A stretch of 64,000 bases of DNA from Phosphuga atrata (lineage: Eukaryota; Arthropoda; Insecta; Coleoptera; Silphidae). Shown here one piece after another: positions 1 to 10,760 of the stretch (position 1 is its first letter; every line of letters begins with the position of its first letter). The stretch is from positions 46,485,297 through 46,549,296 of the forward strand of contig OX155897.1 of assembly GCA_944588485.1 (NCBI GenBank), read 5' to 3'. Under the pieces are notes generated by a model. The model was not told the DNA's origin and made no database searches. It saw only the letters and a program-made list of their open reading frames with translations. The position numbers and the translations under genes are program-made.

Positions 1-117
1 ATGTTGAACGAAATGAAGGTATTGCAGCAAGTAACGAGATGGTCAAGACTATACTGAAAGGAAATCAGGAGGAATATTACGTTCAAGAGGGAATTGGAAT
101 GCAAGAATAGGGGAAGA

Positions 118-612
118 TCAAGTCAGCACACTAGATAAATCTGGACAAGTAAAAAGAAGAAAATCTAAAGACAAAGTTAAAAATTCCTCTTGGTCGGGTT
201 TGTGCATCAGGGCGGCTTCGGTGGGGCTGTATATGCCCGTCGGTGTGACTCTTCTCCAGGCTTCAGTTGCTCTTTTGGGGGCTGTTTCATTTGTTCTCTC
301 GGGGGCTTCAGTTCTTCTCTTGGTGGCGGCTTCAGCTGTACTTTTGGGGGCGGCATCGGTGGCTTTCCTTAGGGCGGCTTCGGTTGTCTTCTCGGCGGTG
401 GCTTCAGTTGTCTTTTCGGGGGCGGCTTCTGTTATCTTTTCGGGGGCGGCTTCGGTTGTCTTTTCGTGGGCGGTTTCGGTGGGCTTTTCGGCGGCGGTTT
501 CCGAGGGTTTCTCGTTGTCAACTTGAGTATTTCTCTTTTTCATTATGTAGATTATCATTTCTTCGATGAGGCTGTCGACCAGGGTGTCCAGGTAGGCGGG
601 GTTGAGGTACAA
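118..612 (-). CDS. Repeat-coded ORF of unclassified repeat family X, copy 1
   Basis: An open frame on the minus strand encodes about 164 residues. The middle is a tandem array of a degenerate 8-residue unit (about 24 bp), EKTTEAAP and variants, repeated roughly a dozen times. It is hydrophilic, with no membrane segment and no catalytic motif. No clear ATG opens the frame at its left end; the first internal ATG codons lie in 'EEMIIYIMKKRN', so the start is uncertain. Upstream on the same strand lies sequence shared with 18960-19275 and a TATA-like box, which suggests a mobile element's promoter and first ORF. I do not recognise the protein. It could be a gag-like product or a fortuitous frame through a GC-rich tandem repeat. 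The GC content is well above that of the surrounding AT-rich DNA. Confidence 0.4.
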   Translation of the reverse strand: MYLNPAYLDTLVDSLIEEMIIYIMKKRNTQVDNEKPSETAAEKPTETAHEKTTEAAPEKITEAAPEKTTEATAEKTTEAALRKATDAAPKSTAEAATKRRTEAPERTNETAPKRATEAWRRVTPTGIYSPTEAALMHKPDQEEFLTLSLDFLLFTCPDLSSVLT

Positions 613-649
613 TGCTGCGGCGGCTTCGTTGGGGGTTGTCGGAATAAAA

Positions 650-930
650 GTGGTTATGTTGCGGCTGCGATGGTCGCTGAGACTATTAAAAGAGAGATCG
701 CTCGTGGGATGCGACTATTTATAGCTGTCTTACTTCGGTTCATGCGCGTTGTGTGCGGTGCCTCGGTTCCGTTGTTTGTTTGTTTTGTTTGTCGTATATG
801 TCTTGGGTGTCTGGGATTGCATTTTGATGGTGGATATGATCGGTCTGGAAAAAAAAACGGAGAAATTATTGCGGACCGGGAGCTCGGGAGGTTGAACAAT
901 ATTTCCGAATCCGGGAGGGTTGGGAACCCT
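650..930 (-). repeat. Family X upstream region, copy 1
   Basis: Read on the minus strand, this segment matches the plus strand at 18960-19100 (shared peptide-level string 'NKTNKQ..R.TAHNAH' and matching nucleotides). It lies directly upstream of the repeat-coded ORF. The match is seen directly; the interpretation as the 5' part of a mobile element is inference. Confidence 0.6.
715..723 (-). promoter_or_regulatory. TATA-like box in family X copy 1
   Basis: The minus strand reads TATAAATAG here, about 100 bp upstream of the repeat-coded ORF and inside the conserved family X leader. A TATA box in this position would fit an internal or LTR-type promoter. This rests on the motif alone; short AT-rich motifs are common in this DNA. 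Confidence 0.3.
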
Positions 931-959
931 AGTTGGTGGCATAAGAATTAATAAAAAGC

Positions 960-1774
960 AAAATATCATTGACAAACTTTTAAACAAATCTTAAAATTAT
1001 CCTCTATTGTTGTAATAATATAATTAGTTATTTCCCAAAAATTAGTATACTTTCTCGTACAGAACACATTGTATAAATAAATTTAAAAGAGATATATTAA
1101 TTTTATACGTTTGAGTTCATTACGCTAGTTTTTTCGTAGTAAGTTAAAACTTTAGCCGTTTGCACCAACATACTCGCCGTTTCAATTAATTTAAATTAAT
1201 CCGCTATAAATAAACAAAATTCCCAGATTAAAACAAAATACAAACTTTGTATTATGCAACGTCTTAATATACAAAGCGGACGAGGAAAAAAAACTTATTT
1301 ATATTTAAATTGTTCCAAAATATTCTTGACATCTGTTTGTGAATTTTATTTGTTTGTTTAATTTTATATCAAATTAAAATTACCGCTTGTAATGTACAAA
1401 TTCATAATTTCACTAAAGAATTCGTCAACAGTGTAGACTGTAGACTGTAGGGAAAGAAAAAATTGTTGAAAGTTACAAACTACTATTTCTCTCGCTCCCT
1501 TTTTACGACTAACGGTTTCCATTTAGTAATCCCCAAAAACACAAAAAGTTTTTCTTGTGTTTTAATCTTTTGTAACATACGATCCTGAAAAACTTTTTTG
1601 CACCAGATTATTTACTTTTCCTTAGTCAAATAAAAAATGTACTAAACCTGAGTCTTATATAAAATTACCTTGATTTATTTCTATTCTAACTTTATACCGT
1701 ACCTTAGTCTACGTTTAATTTTAGGCTCAGCTTTCTTCTACATGCATTTATTTTTCGTGTCTTTTTAATCTAGA
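960..1774. other. AT-rich stretch with no recognised feature
   Basis: Mostly AT-rich, with no open frame of note and no repeat that I can match elsewhere in the window. Confidence 0.6.
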
Positions 1775-2212
1775 GCAGGCTTCCTCAATTCTTTGCATCC
1801 CGCGGAACCTTTTTGTGAGATATTTTTTTATGGAACTCCTAATTCAGTAGCACACCGAGATTTGATTTTAGGTTTTTAGCGTTAGGCCTAGTTAGCGTTA
1901 GGTTTAAGCGTTATCTTGGGGGCACGGTAGTGCCTCCCGTCAAGTCGAGCAGAGTATATATCCGTATCCGTACTACCCTTCCCTCAAAGCGACTCACGGC
2001 ACTTTTGAGACTGCCAGGTCTCGTAACGCAGTTTTTTCGCTACAAAAAAATGGTTTTATATCATGGAAGACCAAGTCAGTTATTTTGGTTAGTGTCTATG
2101 GAAGCGCCTATTAAACAACTTTGTGACAAATTGTTATCTAATCAATTACCTATTAACATTTATAGTGACCCTATTTCCTGTGTAATTGAAAACAAAGAGA
2201 AGCAATAGATGA

Positions 2213-2762
2213 AAAAAAACAATAATTGTGTTATGATTATTTATTACTGCAAAATTTGTCAATATCTGGTTGGACCGGTGATATTTCGAGACGCATATCA
2301 TTTTTGGCAATAAGTCGATATCTATACTTAGTGATATTGTGAAAAACGAGAGGGAGGATGTTACGAAAGGCATCAATTCTTTTATTGCGCGTTTGGATAT
2401 TTCCGGATATTTTCCATTAATGTTATCCAAAATGGGCCAATACCATTCTCTCTAAATCTAGATTTTAATGTGGTGTTGGTACATATATCTATAAGTTGCT
2501 GCCTGTCTTTAATTGGTATGGTATCTACTTCACTAAGCTCATTAAAAGAATTTTCGACACAAATTATTGCTACAGGGGGCAAATATTCCAAAAATGTCTT
2601 TTGCCCCATGCCTTTTATCCAGTTAAATGTTCCAAAATATTATTTTTGAAATCCTGCGTGAATTCAATGTTATTGGTTTCCAAGAAATCGTTTAGATTCC
2701 TATTCGTTTAGATCCTCCCAACGCTCGAGTTTCCATTTTATTGAGTTTACTTTGCTATGGAC
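2213..2762 (-). pseudogene. hAT transposase, C-terminal half (broken)
   Basis: The minus strand resumes with 'IFNVHSKVNSIKWKLERW' directly beyond the foldback element, completing the block left off at 3856. It continues with 'MGQKTFLEYLPP', 'FRENGIGPFWITLMENIRKYP' and, after a frameshift near 2430, 'AIKELMPFVTSSL', the hAT C-terminal dimerisation region. A final short block, 'PDIDKFCSNK', ends near 2213. At least two frameshifts and several stops are present. The two halves belonged to one gene before the insertion, which is the main evidence that 2771-3847 is a discrete mobile element. Confidence 0.8.
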
Positions 2763-3048
2763 ATTGAAAATTTATTCGCGTGAAGTTGGTGCCCGAATTT
2801 TTGAAAAATTGTTTTTTTTTTTTGGTTCTGGTAAGATTTTGAATAGCTTTAGAGTCATTGCTTGACTTCTACTATATCTACGGGAACTACTCAGAACGCC
2901 TAACAAAACTCATAAATTTCTTTAAATCTATTATTTGTTAAAGAAATTTAGCGTCTCGTTTTTGCTAATAACTTCTTTAATATAGGATTGAAACTTTTTT
3001 AATATTGGACAAAGAAATTGTATAGGTGATTTGTTTAGAACTCTGCGT

Positions 3049-3099
3049 GGGGGTTGGGGGGGTAGGGGGGGGGGGGGGCGGTAGAGGGGGGGGGGGCGG
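3049..3099. repeat. Poly-G-rich tract
   Basis: G runs of up to about 14 bases broken by TT, TA, C and AGA, giving several G-runs on one strand. The exact length may be affected by sequencing or assembly. Confidence 0.8.
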
Positions 3100-3198
3100 T
3101 CTACTTAGAACTCTTAACCGAACTCATGAAAAACAAATATTTGTTGGAATTCTTTAATGATCCAAAAAGCGTCTTATTTTAGCGCCTTATTAGCGCCT

Positions 3199-3201
<3 letters not shown>

Positions 3202-3257
<56 letters not shown>
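3202..3257. repeat. (TA)n microsatellite
   Basis: Uninterrupted TA dinucleotides of about 56 bp within the foldback element. Confidence 0.95.
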
Positions 3258-3258
<1 letters not shown>

Positions 3259-3855
3259 CTTCTTTAATATTGGTCGGACAACAAAATTATATAGAAGACT
3301 TGTCCAGATCTCTCGAGGGGCTACTCAGAACTCTTAACAGAACACATGAATTTTTTTTTTGCAATTCATTCATTATAAAAAAATTTGCAATTTTCCTCGT
3401 TTTTGCTTATAACTTTTTTTTGTATTGGTTGGACAAATATATTATATAGGATATTTGTTCAGAACTCACGAGGGTTACTTAGAACTCTTGTATTTTTGCC
3501 ATATCTTCATTATCTTCATCGTAAATTGTTTATAAATAAATTTATAGATATTGATTTTACAATAAATATATTATCGAAAACCGTTAACAGATAATTTTAT
3601 AATACATTATCTATTGAGAACTCTAGAACTATCTAAAAAGAACTGAAATATTACTTCAGAACCCTTTTTCCCGAAAAAAAGTGGGACTGCGTGAAGTTGG
3701 CCCCCAAATTGTCTTTCTCGATTTCTGTCAGAAATTCCATGAAACTATTGCAATTTTCAAGCAAGAACTCTATAACTATTCGAAATATTGCCAGAATTCT
3801 AAAAAATTTCAATTTTTCAAAAATTCGGGGGCCAACACTTCACGCGAATTGAAAA

Positions 3856-4390
3856 GTGTAATTTGTATTTGGCAATTGAAGTGAAAGATTAATTCCGTTC
3901 AGGTGCAAAAATATATCTGCAAGGTGGACTAGATCTTGAAGCCCACTAGTGTCATTAAATTTTGCAACAAATTCACCTTCAAATAAAAATTGAATGTTTT
4001 TCAAAGTAAGCATTAAGTAAATTAAATATTTCTTCTCGTGTTGTTTGAGTTGACATAGCTTTGCAAAAACATATCGTCCTCAAAATAGGACCAAAATTGC
4101 TAATGTCGACATCTGTAGATTCATCCCTTTGCAAATTAAATCTATTTTTTCCATTTTTCAAACGTATTACTGTTTCGCTTCGCAGTAATCTGAAATATTT
4201 TTAATTGGTCCTGTAATCGTCGTATCAGACAATGGGATGAGGTCAGTCTTGCTAGAAAAATTTTCATCGATCATACATGTGATTAAATCATTAATGCAAG
4301 GTTTAATTAATATACCAGCAATCGTATGAGCTTCGCCTTGTTTAGCGCAAACTAACTAAATAAGATGCTTTTAGAACATTTCTATTATCA
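3856..4390 (-). pseudogene. hAT transposase, N-proximal half (broken)
   Basis: In order on the minus strand: 'AKQGEAHTIAG.LIKPCI' (the pre-catalytic conserved block), 'IPLSDTTI', then 'FNLQRDESTDVDISN', which holds the first catalytic Asp of ZBED/GTF2IRD2-like hAT transposases, and 'TTREEIFNLLNAYFEKH'. A deletion then removes the block with the second catalytic Asp, and the text resumes at 'DLVHLADIFLHLNGINLSLQ', the helical region before the dimerisation domain. Frameshifts separate several blocks. The frame runs straight into the terminus of the foldback element at 3847. Family identity rests on recognised motif order; no database search was possible. Confidence 0.8.
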
Positions 4391-4737
4391 TCACGAACAT
4401 ACCTTGCATTCAAGCATTCTTTTTCTACTTTTTCTTACTTTTTCTTACTTTTTCTACTTTAGTTCAATATATTTTCTTTTCAAATATTTAAAATAGTTGA
4501 TGATTCCAAATCGAGCAGTAGAACCGAGCGGACGTGTTTTGTTGAGCGGGTTTTGTAGACTACGTTTTTTTGTGACGCGTGTTTTTTACGGCGCTCGATA
4601 AGAATGAAATAAAGTGATAGTGAAAGCGAGAGGAACGCAGAATATAAAAGAAAAAGAGAACAAGGAGGAGAATGAGAAGAAATAATTAATCTATTTCGAA
4701 AAGTAAAAAGCTGGAAAGATCACCGGCCAAATAGTAA

Positions 4738-5205
4738 ATGGGTGAGGACATGAAAGAGCTGCTGAGAACTGGATCATTTGAAAACTATGATGCGCGAAAG
4801 GGAAGAACAATGGGATAGAGAAAATATGGAATTAAAAGAAAAAAATAAAAGACTGGTGGAGAAAATAGAAGAGAAGGAAAAAAGAATGAGAAAAAACCAT
4901 ATTGTAGTGACGGGACTGGACGAAGAGGAATGTGAGAACGAGAAGAAACTGGAAAAATGGATAAAGGCAGAATTAGAGGCAAAAGTGACTGTGAAAGAGA
5001 TGTATAAAATAAGTGGAGGAAAAATGTTCGTGGCGGAACTTGGGGGCTGGGGTAGAAAGCGGAAAGTTGTGGAAAATAAAAGGAAACTAAGAGAAAAAAA
5101 AAAGAAAAGCGAGTATAGATAGAATATGATCTGACGATGAAGAAAACATACCTACAGAAGAAATTAAGAGCGCTAGCCAAAGAAGAACGACAAAAAGGAC
5201 TGCAT
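4738..5205 (+). pseudogene. F2 LINE ORF1, coiled-coil nucleic-acid-binding protein (broken)
   Basis: An ATG at 4738 opens 'MGEDMKELLRTGS'; a frameshift near 4777 leads into 'REREEQWDRENMEL', a charged Glu/Lys-rich coiled coil of about 45 residues. Then comes 'RKNHIVVTGLDEEE', the RRM-like block also seen in F1 ORF1 as 'RKNNIVIKGI'. A second frameshift near 5115 precedes 'TYLQKKLRALAKEERQKG', the C-terminal block corresponding to F1's 'REMQTILRQKAVDLRKAGK'. The likely role in a LINE is RNA binding and assembly of the element's RNP. It is inactive here because of frameshifts and loss of most of the partner ORF2. Confidence 0.65.
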
Positions 5206-5209
5206 ATAT

Positions 5210-6300
5210 TGGAGACTGCGTTTATTAGAGATAGAGAGGAAATGTTCGGCAAGGCGCAGCCGGGGGTGGGGGGTTGTGGTGGGCAAAGAAAAAGTGTGGT
5301 CCTTAGTATACGCGGATGATTAGGTGGTGCTAGCGAGAGAGGAGATAGGTATGAAAGAAATGATGAGAAGCTTGGAGAAATATATGAGTAGCAAAGAGCT
5401 GACGATGAATGTAGAGAAGTCCAAGATGATTGTGTTTAGAAAAGGGGGTGGCAGGAGAAGAGTAAATGAGTGGAGATAGGAGAAGGAGAAAATTGAAGTG
5501 TAAGAATTTAAGTACCTCGGATATGTGTTTAATGAAAGAATCACAGAAGCAGCACACGTGAGAGAGTTAGTCCAAAAAGCTAATAAAATAATAGGAGCAA
5601 AATGGATAATAAGAGTGAGAAAGTTTGGAGATGACTCTAGAAGGAGAGCAATGATGTTTGATAGCTTGGTGAAAAGTGTGATGATGTATGATGTGAAATA
5701 TTGGGATGGAAGAGCAGAAAGTGGTGCAAGAAAAATATTTTGAATGGGTACTAGGAGTAGGTAGAGAGACACCGGGCTATATAGTGATGGAGGAAACAAA
5801 GAGAGATGGAATAAGAAACAAGCAGGAAAGAAAGCAATAAGTTTTGAGGTGAGGGTTATAGAGGAGGAGTGCATAATTTTGCAAGAGTTTCTCAAAGAGA
5901 AAAGAAAAGAAATAGGAAAGGAGGTGTGGAAAGAGAGGGAGGCATATCTCAAAAGAAAAGGGTATGCAGGCGCGGAGATAGAAAGATTGCGAGAGAGAGG
6001 CAGAGTAATGACAGAGGAATGAGTGGAGACAGATAGAGATTTGCAAGTGCAAGAAAGGAGAACAAGAATTAGGGAGTCTAGGTACAATGGGAAATATGAA
6101 ATAATAATAACGGAAGAACTGCAAAAGTACCTAGGAAGAGAGAGTAGAAAAGAGAGAGTGAGTATGACAAGATTCTGATGTGGAAATTAAGAGAGAGAGA
6201 ATAAATATTGGATGAGGATAGGAATAGAGTATGCAATATGTGTGGAGAAAACAAAGAATCGATGGAGCACGAATGTGTAGAAATGAGGGAGAGATAGAGA
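5210..6300 (+). pseudogene. F2 LINE ORF2, RT palm to C-terminus only (broken)
   Basis: The remnant starts inside the RT domain ('FIRDREEMFGKAQPG', matching 'FIGDLEERFSKVQTG' of the 62-kb copy). It continues with 'VWSLVYADD', keeping the catalytic YADD, and 'VVLAREEIGMKEMMRSLEKYM'. A TAG follows YADD, and several other stops and frameshifts occur. Further on are the thumb block 'FKYLGYVFNERITEAAH' and a C-terminal Cys/His block near 6236-6285 ('ICVG..', with a His and Cys in neighbouring frames). The endonuclease and the first RT motifs are absent. It is dead, but useful as a diagnostic copy of the family. Confidence 0.75.
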
Positions 6301-6777
6301 TAGATGAGTGTAGAGAAGGAATTTTAAATGAGGATGGAAGAGGGATCGAATGAATGAAGAAAGTTGACGTGAGAAGAAGAACAATATGTATGGCGGGAAG
6401 CTGCTAATCGGTTTATGGATAGGAATTATATTTAGAAATAATGCTTTAACTTTGCAGGATTTAAACTGCTGTTGTTCACAACTTGTTCACATACTGCACA
6501 TAACACATTTGGTTCTTTTTTATCACCAATCCAAGTAACTCCAATATTCAAATTTTATCTTCATCACACTTTCGTTTTTTTCGGCTTGTTGACCTGGATT
6601 TATTTTCTTCTTCTATATCATCCGCCGGATAAAATGTTGGCGGAAGACTGACGGAATTTTCATAAGCGCAAGAAGATTGTTCTTCGTCATTTAAGTCAAT
6701 ACTGCATTATATTTCTTTAGAGTTAGGGGTTGGAGTTTAGGTTATGGTAAGTCAACAAACACAATTTATTATAAAAT

Positions 6778-7130
6778 ATTATATGTTTATTCAAATATTA
6801 ACATTCTACCGCTTGCCTTTGTAAGAACTAAACAACAATAAATCTCCTACACCAGGTATTTGAAAACTATTTAAATGTGCAATGTGCGTCGTCCTCGTAC
6901 AATATAAGTAACCAAGCGAATGGATAGCTTCAATATAAAACTTCGGCGGTCGCACGACAACAGACCTTAAATCGGCTATTGAAAAATGGAATATCGGAAG
7001 CATAGGTAATGCATAGGTAATGCTTCCGATATTCTATTTTTCAATAGTTTTCAAATACCTGGTGTAGGGGATTTATTGTTGTTTAGTTCTTACAAAGGCA
7101 AGTGGTAGTATGTTTATATTTGAATATACA
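6778..7130. mobile_element. Imperfect palindrome (MITE-like hairpin)
   Basis: The left arm, 6778-6875, reads CCGCTTGCCTTTGTAAGAAC and onward and is inverted at about 7035-7128. A second inner pair, 6976-7003 and 7020-7048, pairs GGAATATCGGAAGCAT with its complement around a short duplicated loop (GCATAGGTAAT twice). The right arm lacks about 100 bp present on the left (6876-6975), so one arm carries a deletion. There is no coding sequence. Confidence 0.75.
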
Positions 7131-7139
7131 ATATACATA

Positions 7140-8640
7140 TATAAAGTTGATGGGAGAAATGCTGAGAACGAGAATGGCGGAAAAGCACAACAAGATCGCC
7201 ACAACTCGAGGGTGTCTATAGGGAGGTGTGTTATCACCACTGATATGGAGCCCAGTAGTTGATGAATTACTGGCTAGGCTACACGACCTAGACATTAAAT
7301 GTCAAGGTGACACTATGAATTAAGTATATAATATAAAAATATACCATATAGTGAGACTGCAATTACTTACGGTGCAGTTTCGTGGGAAAATAAGCTTTAC
7401 AAGCTTGAAGAAGCAGCTTGAGAAGATTCAAAGACTGGTATGTGTCTGCATGACGGGAGCAATGGGGTCATGCGGAACAATAGTAGTGTAGCAAGGAAGA
7501 AATAGACAGAGGTAAAATAATCGAATGTGGAGACTGGAACAGCCTCGTTGCCTACATCGTCTGGCTGGAAGTACCAAAAGACGAAATTGTATGCAAATTG
7601 CCATTTTGAGAAAAAACTAAAGAGCAATATGTAGCAGTAAATCCGATAAACCCTCAACATACCACATTAGGCAAAGTGCTATTAAGTGTTATACGGTCGG
7701 TTGGAAGACGAAGGAGGATACTGCAATAGTATTTGAACCTCTTAACAAATACTTTGAATCCATGGGAAGCTACGCAAGTGTCTTCCAAGCAGAGGAACAT
7801 GCAATAGAAAGATGCTCACAATTTAACCTCGACAGGAACTATCGCAAAAAACGAAATGCTCTCCTGTCCGATAGCCCAGCAGCCTAGATGGCTAGATAGC
7901 TGCATTAGCTCAAACACCATCAGATCTAAACTGGCACGAGACTGTGCGGGAATACTAAACAACTTGGCAGAAAACATAAAGTAACGCTATTCTGGGTGAC
8001 AGGGCCTAGGTAGGTCTGGATACTGGTATACATGGAAACGAAGAATCTGATCACCTAACAAGTAATGCATCTAGCAATCTCTTTATAGGTCCAGAACCAT
8101 TTTGTCATTTGAGTATGAAGATTATCCATAAAAGTTTAGATGAAAACTATCTTATGTCTTCAACTAAACTTTTATGGATAATAATAATATGGATAAACTA
8201 ACCTGGTAAAGATCTTCCAGGTCTAAGACAATCCACAGTAATGCTGAGACCTTTTAACTAGAAAAGAACAAAAGTTTGCCTGAAACTAAACAGGAACAAC
8301 CGTAGAATGCGTATAAGGGACACTGTAGACTAAGAAAGCACATCCAGATTCTAGGCGTAGGGAAAGAGTTGCAGATTCTGCACCTTAGAAGAGGAAACCT
8401 CTACCCGCTCAAAAACTGCGGAGCGTTTCTACGCAAGATGAAATGGCCCACTGCATAAACAAAAAGGAGTTGCAATCCGTGTATCCCACAATGATCCTGA
8501 AATTCCTAAAGGAATCAGGACTACAGGAGGTGCTCTAAATGGGTAAGTATACCAACCATTAGAGGAAGAGGATAGGGTTAGATAGATTTATAAATATCGC
8601 AGTACAAGTCACCACCGAAGTCTACAGTCTACAATCTGCG
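7140..8640 (+). pseudogene. LINE ORF2 with RNase H domain, heavily decayed
   Basis: The plus strand encodes an RT block 'GGVLSPLIWSPVVDELLARL', typical of RNase H-bearing LINEs of the I/LOA/R1 group. It is followed by thumb-like 'IQRLVCVCMTGAMGSCG', then RNase H blocks 'SYASVFQAEEHAIERCSQ' and 'NALLSDSPAA' (catalytic Glu and Asp neighbourhoods). Near 8010-8105 is 'GIHGNEESDHLTSNAS', followed by 'GPEPF'. A C-terminal Cys-rich block, 'CRFCTLEEETS', lies near 8370. The YADD motif is not seen; a deletion falls just after 'CQG' near 7305. Stops and frameshifts occur throughout. Clade placement within the RNase H LINEs is tentative. Confidence 0.75.
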
Positions 8641-8699
8641 AGTCCAAGAGACGGGCACGGCGTAGAACCCTCTAGTTTTAACATTAGAATTAGCAGATT

Positions 8700-8795
8700 A
8701 ACATTGGTATCGACCCACGGAACCACTGAAACGTTTGACTGGAATACTAGGGTTCCGCGGAACACGCGGTTGAAGAACTCTATTCTAAAGAATAA
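8700..8795 (-). repeat. Possible hAT terminal remnant
   Basis: The minus strand reads AGAGTTCTTCAACCGCGTG followed by TTCCGCGGAACCC, resembling the terminus at 1775-1815. No transposase lies next to it. Low confidence. Confidence 0.3.
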
Positions 8796-8843
8796 TTACG
8801 GACTAGAAAAACTATTACGGCTAAGTAGTTTAATATAACTACA

Positions 8844-8846
<3 letters not shown>

Positions 8847-8884
<38 letters not shown>
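8847..8884. repeat. (TA)n microsatellite
   Basis: Pure TA dinucleotides, leading straight into the degenerate 14-bp minisatellite at 8885. Confidence 0.95.
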
Positions 8885-8888
<4 letters not shown>

Positions 8889-9075
8889 ATTTCTAGTCTA
8901 TCTAGATTTGTCTATGTAGACTTGTTTCTCTTGTATTATTTGGCTAATTCTTTTGGTAAAGTATTGTTTGTATAATCTTGTTTGCGTAGTTTTGTTTGTG
9001 TAGTCTTATCTATCTTGTCTTATTTGTTTAGCATTGTGTATTTAATATTGTGTGCCTAGTGTTGTCCATTTTACC
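8885..9075 (+). repeat. Degenerate 14-bp minisatellite, TCTTG orientation
   Basis: From about 8990 the sequence parses into 14-bp units such as TTTGTGTAGTCTTA, TTTGTTTAGCATTG and TGTGCCTAGTGTTG. Divergence between units is high, so this is an old array. Confidence 0.65.
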
Positions 9076-10760
9076 TTCTTCTCTATTTTATCCAGTTTTC
9101 TTTATGACACGATTTTTCTATAGTGCAATTTAAGTAGTTTTTCTTAGTATAATAAAACGTTTTATTTTCCTTTTTAATATTCTGGAAATATATTTTTGTA
9201 TATGTCATCGAAATATGTGATACGGTATATATGTATATAAGGCGTGGACTGAGGGAAAGTAATCTCATGGGAATATATACAGGTCTAAATATATGCCATT
9301 TATGAATGTGCGAAATACCTACGAAGCAAAAAAGGAATACGTAAGAAGAATAGACGAAGGGAAAGCGTTTAAAATTCATCGAAAGGAAATAAATAAATCT
9401 GTTTTTGTGCGATATTTTGTGTGTTATTTGAGTCGTTAAATGTAAAAGAAAGTGTCCTGTCTTCTTAATCTTTTTAATTGTAGTTTTTTATTTGGGTAAT
9501 AATCTAGATCTCAAACTTGTTTTAATCTAAAAGTGTCATTACATTTAAAAAAATGCTGGTATTGGGAAATCAGTAAAGTGTCCCTAAAAAACTACTTCAA
9601 CTACTTTTTGAAACTTTTACTTAAGATTTATACACAATTTATCAGATTTTAAATCTTAAATCATTTTGTTAATGTTTTTACTGTTGTACGCGATTTTACG
9701 TCCTTGTTATTTCACAGAATATTCTGCCAAAGTTTCAGTTTCCAGCAACAAATTCCGTAATTTATTAAAATATTTTAGCTGAAAAAGTATTCTCATAATT
9801 CACATCATATATACCTTGTATTTCATATCTTACAGCCCCTCTTGCGCTTACATAATTTAGTTTCAATTGGAACTTAAGCAATATATCAAGAAAACGTTCG
9901 CAAATATTACCCTTTTTTGATAAATCGCAATTACTATAATCTCCATCAGGTTGATTACGTCCGCTTAATTATTAACGACGTGTTGAGGGATCTTGGGGAT
10001 TTATTTATTATTAAATAATTGGCTCCGAATTTTCATCATGTAGCAATTAATCAGTTTTGGTAAGAACTTTTACGAATCTTCACAGAAAAGAGAAAAGTTT
10101 ATATTAGGGATGAAAAATTTATAGGATAATAAATTATTTGGGTGCTAATATAGAACGGATGTTTTTTTAATAGTAGAGGAAATTAAATAATGACGTCTAT
10201 TAGTTTTAATGAATTCTATTTATTCTTGCGCCCTCAGACAAGAATAAACCAACATAACAGCATTTTTTGCACTATGTTGGTGAATGCGTCGGGATATTAA
10301 GTTTGGGGTAGCTACATAGATATTTTTCGAGAAACCCCCCTTCAATACAACTGTAGAGTAGCAATTGGGTTTTTTTATGAGACTGTGTGGATGCTTTAAA
10401 TAAAATTCCACTTCAATGATTTCTAAACTGAAAGTGGGATTCCCGATGGGACCGTTCCGCTTTTATGGCACATTATAAAATATTTCCTCTTAATTTGCAT
10501 TTTGAACGCTTAAAAAATGTTCCTCGTTTCAAACCCATACTAAACCCGTTAGTGAAAAAACCCCCAAATTTATATTCTAATTAGCTACATAAATAAAACA
10601 AAATGTTACACAATATAGTCATTTAAACGGAGAAGATATTACAATAAAAAGGATTATAGTGAGCCTAAATTAGTTGCAATAAAGAGAAAAAAACTACAAT
10701 AGAATAATCCTAGTTGAAATTGTATTTCATATATTTTTCTTTATTATCTGATGGTTTTAT
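9076..10760. other. AT-rich stretch with no recognised feature
   Basis: I see no repeat family, splice-flanked exon or domain here. The short open frames near 9.1-9.4 and 10.2-10.4 kb show no motif I recognise. Confidence 0.55.

Larger units (their letters stand above)
2771..3847. mobile_element. Non-autonomous foldback/MITE-like element with 8-bp target duplication
   Basis: The ends are inverted copies: ATTCGCGTGAAG..GGTGCCCGAATTTTTG on the left and the reverse complement of that pattern at about 3810-3847 on the right. Each is flanked by ATTGAAAA (2763-2770 and 3848-3855), an 8-bp target duplication as made by hAT transposases. It carries no coding sequence. Inside are about four diverged copies of a 100-200 bp unit containing 'TTAGAACTCT', a G-rich tract and a TA microsatellite. 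Near the right end (about 3684-3712) a third partial copy of the terminal motif lies in direct orientation to the left end. Confidence 0.75.
1775..4400 (-). mobile_element. hAT transposon relic (ZBED/Charlie-like), split by a foldback element
   Basis: Minus-strand translations either side of 2771-3847 together follow the order of a hAT transposase. The left edge on the plus strand begins CAGGCTTCCTCAATTC and then reads CCGCGGAACC, the form of a hAT terminal repeat. The matching right terminus was not found, so that end is approximate. The coding region is frameshifted, internally deleted and interrupted, so it is certainly inactive. Confidence 0.75.
4512..6440 (+). mobile_element. Internally deleted LINE, family F2 copy 1
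   Basis: A 5' leader (4512-4737) is followed by an ORF1 remnant. Near 5205-5215 this joins directly to the catalytic end of a reverse transcriptase, which continues to a C-terminal zinc-knuckle-like block near 6240-6290. The endonuclease and the N-terminal RT are missing, so roughly 2.5 kb has been lost by comparison with F1 at 52.2 kb. The sequence is purine-rich on the coding strand, which explains the long opposite-strand open frames here; those are shadows. Family F2 also occurs at 62195-64000 on the minus strand. Confidence 0.8.

Noticed and set aside
5320..6124. 255- and 115-residue minus-strand frames with apparent hydrophobic segments
   Set aside because: They are shadows of the purine-rich F2 LINE sense strand; the apparent membrane helices are a composition effect.
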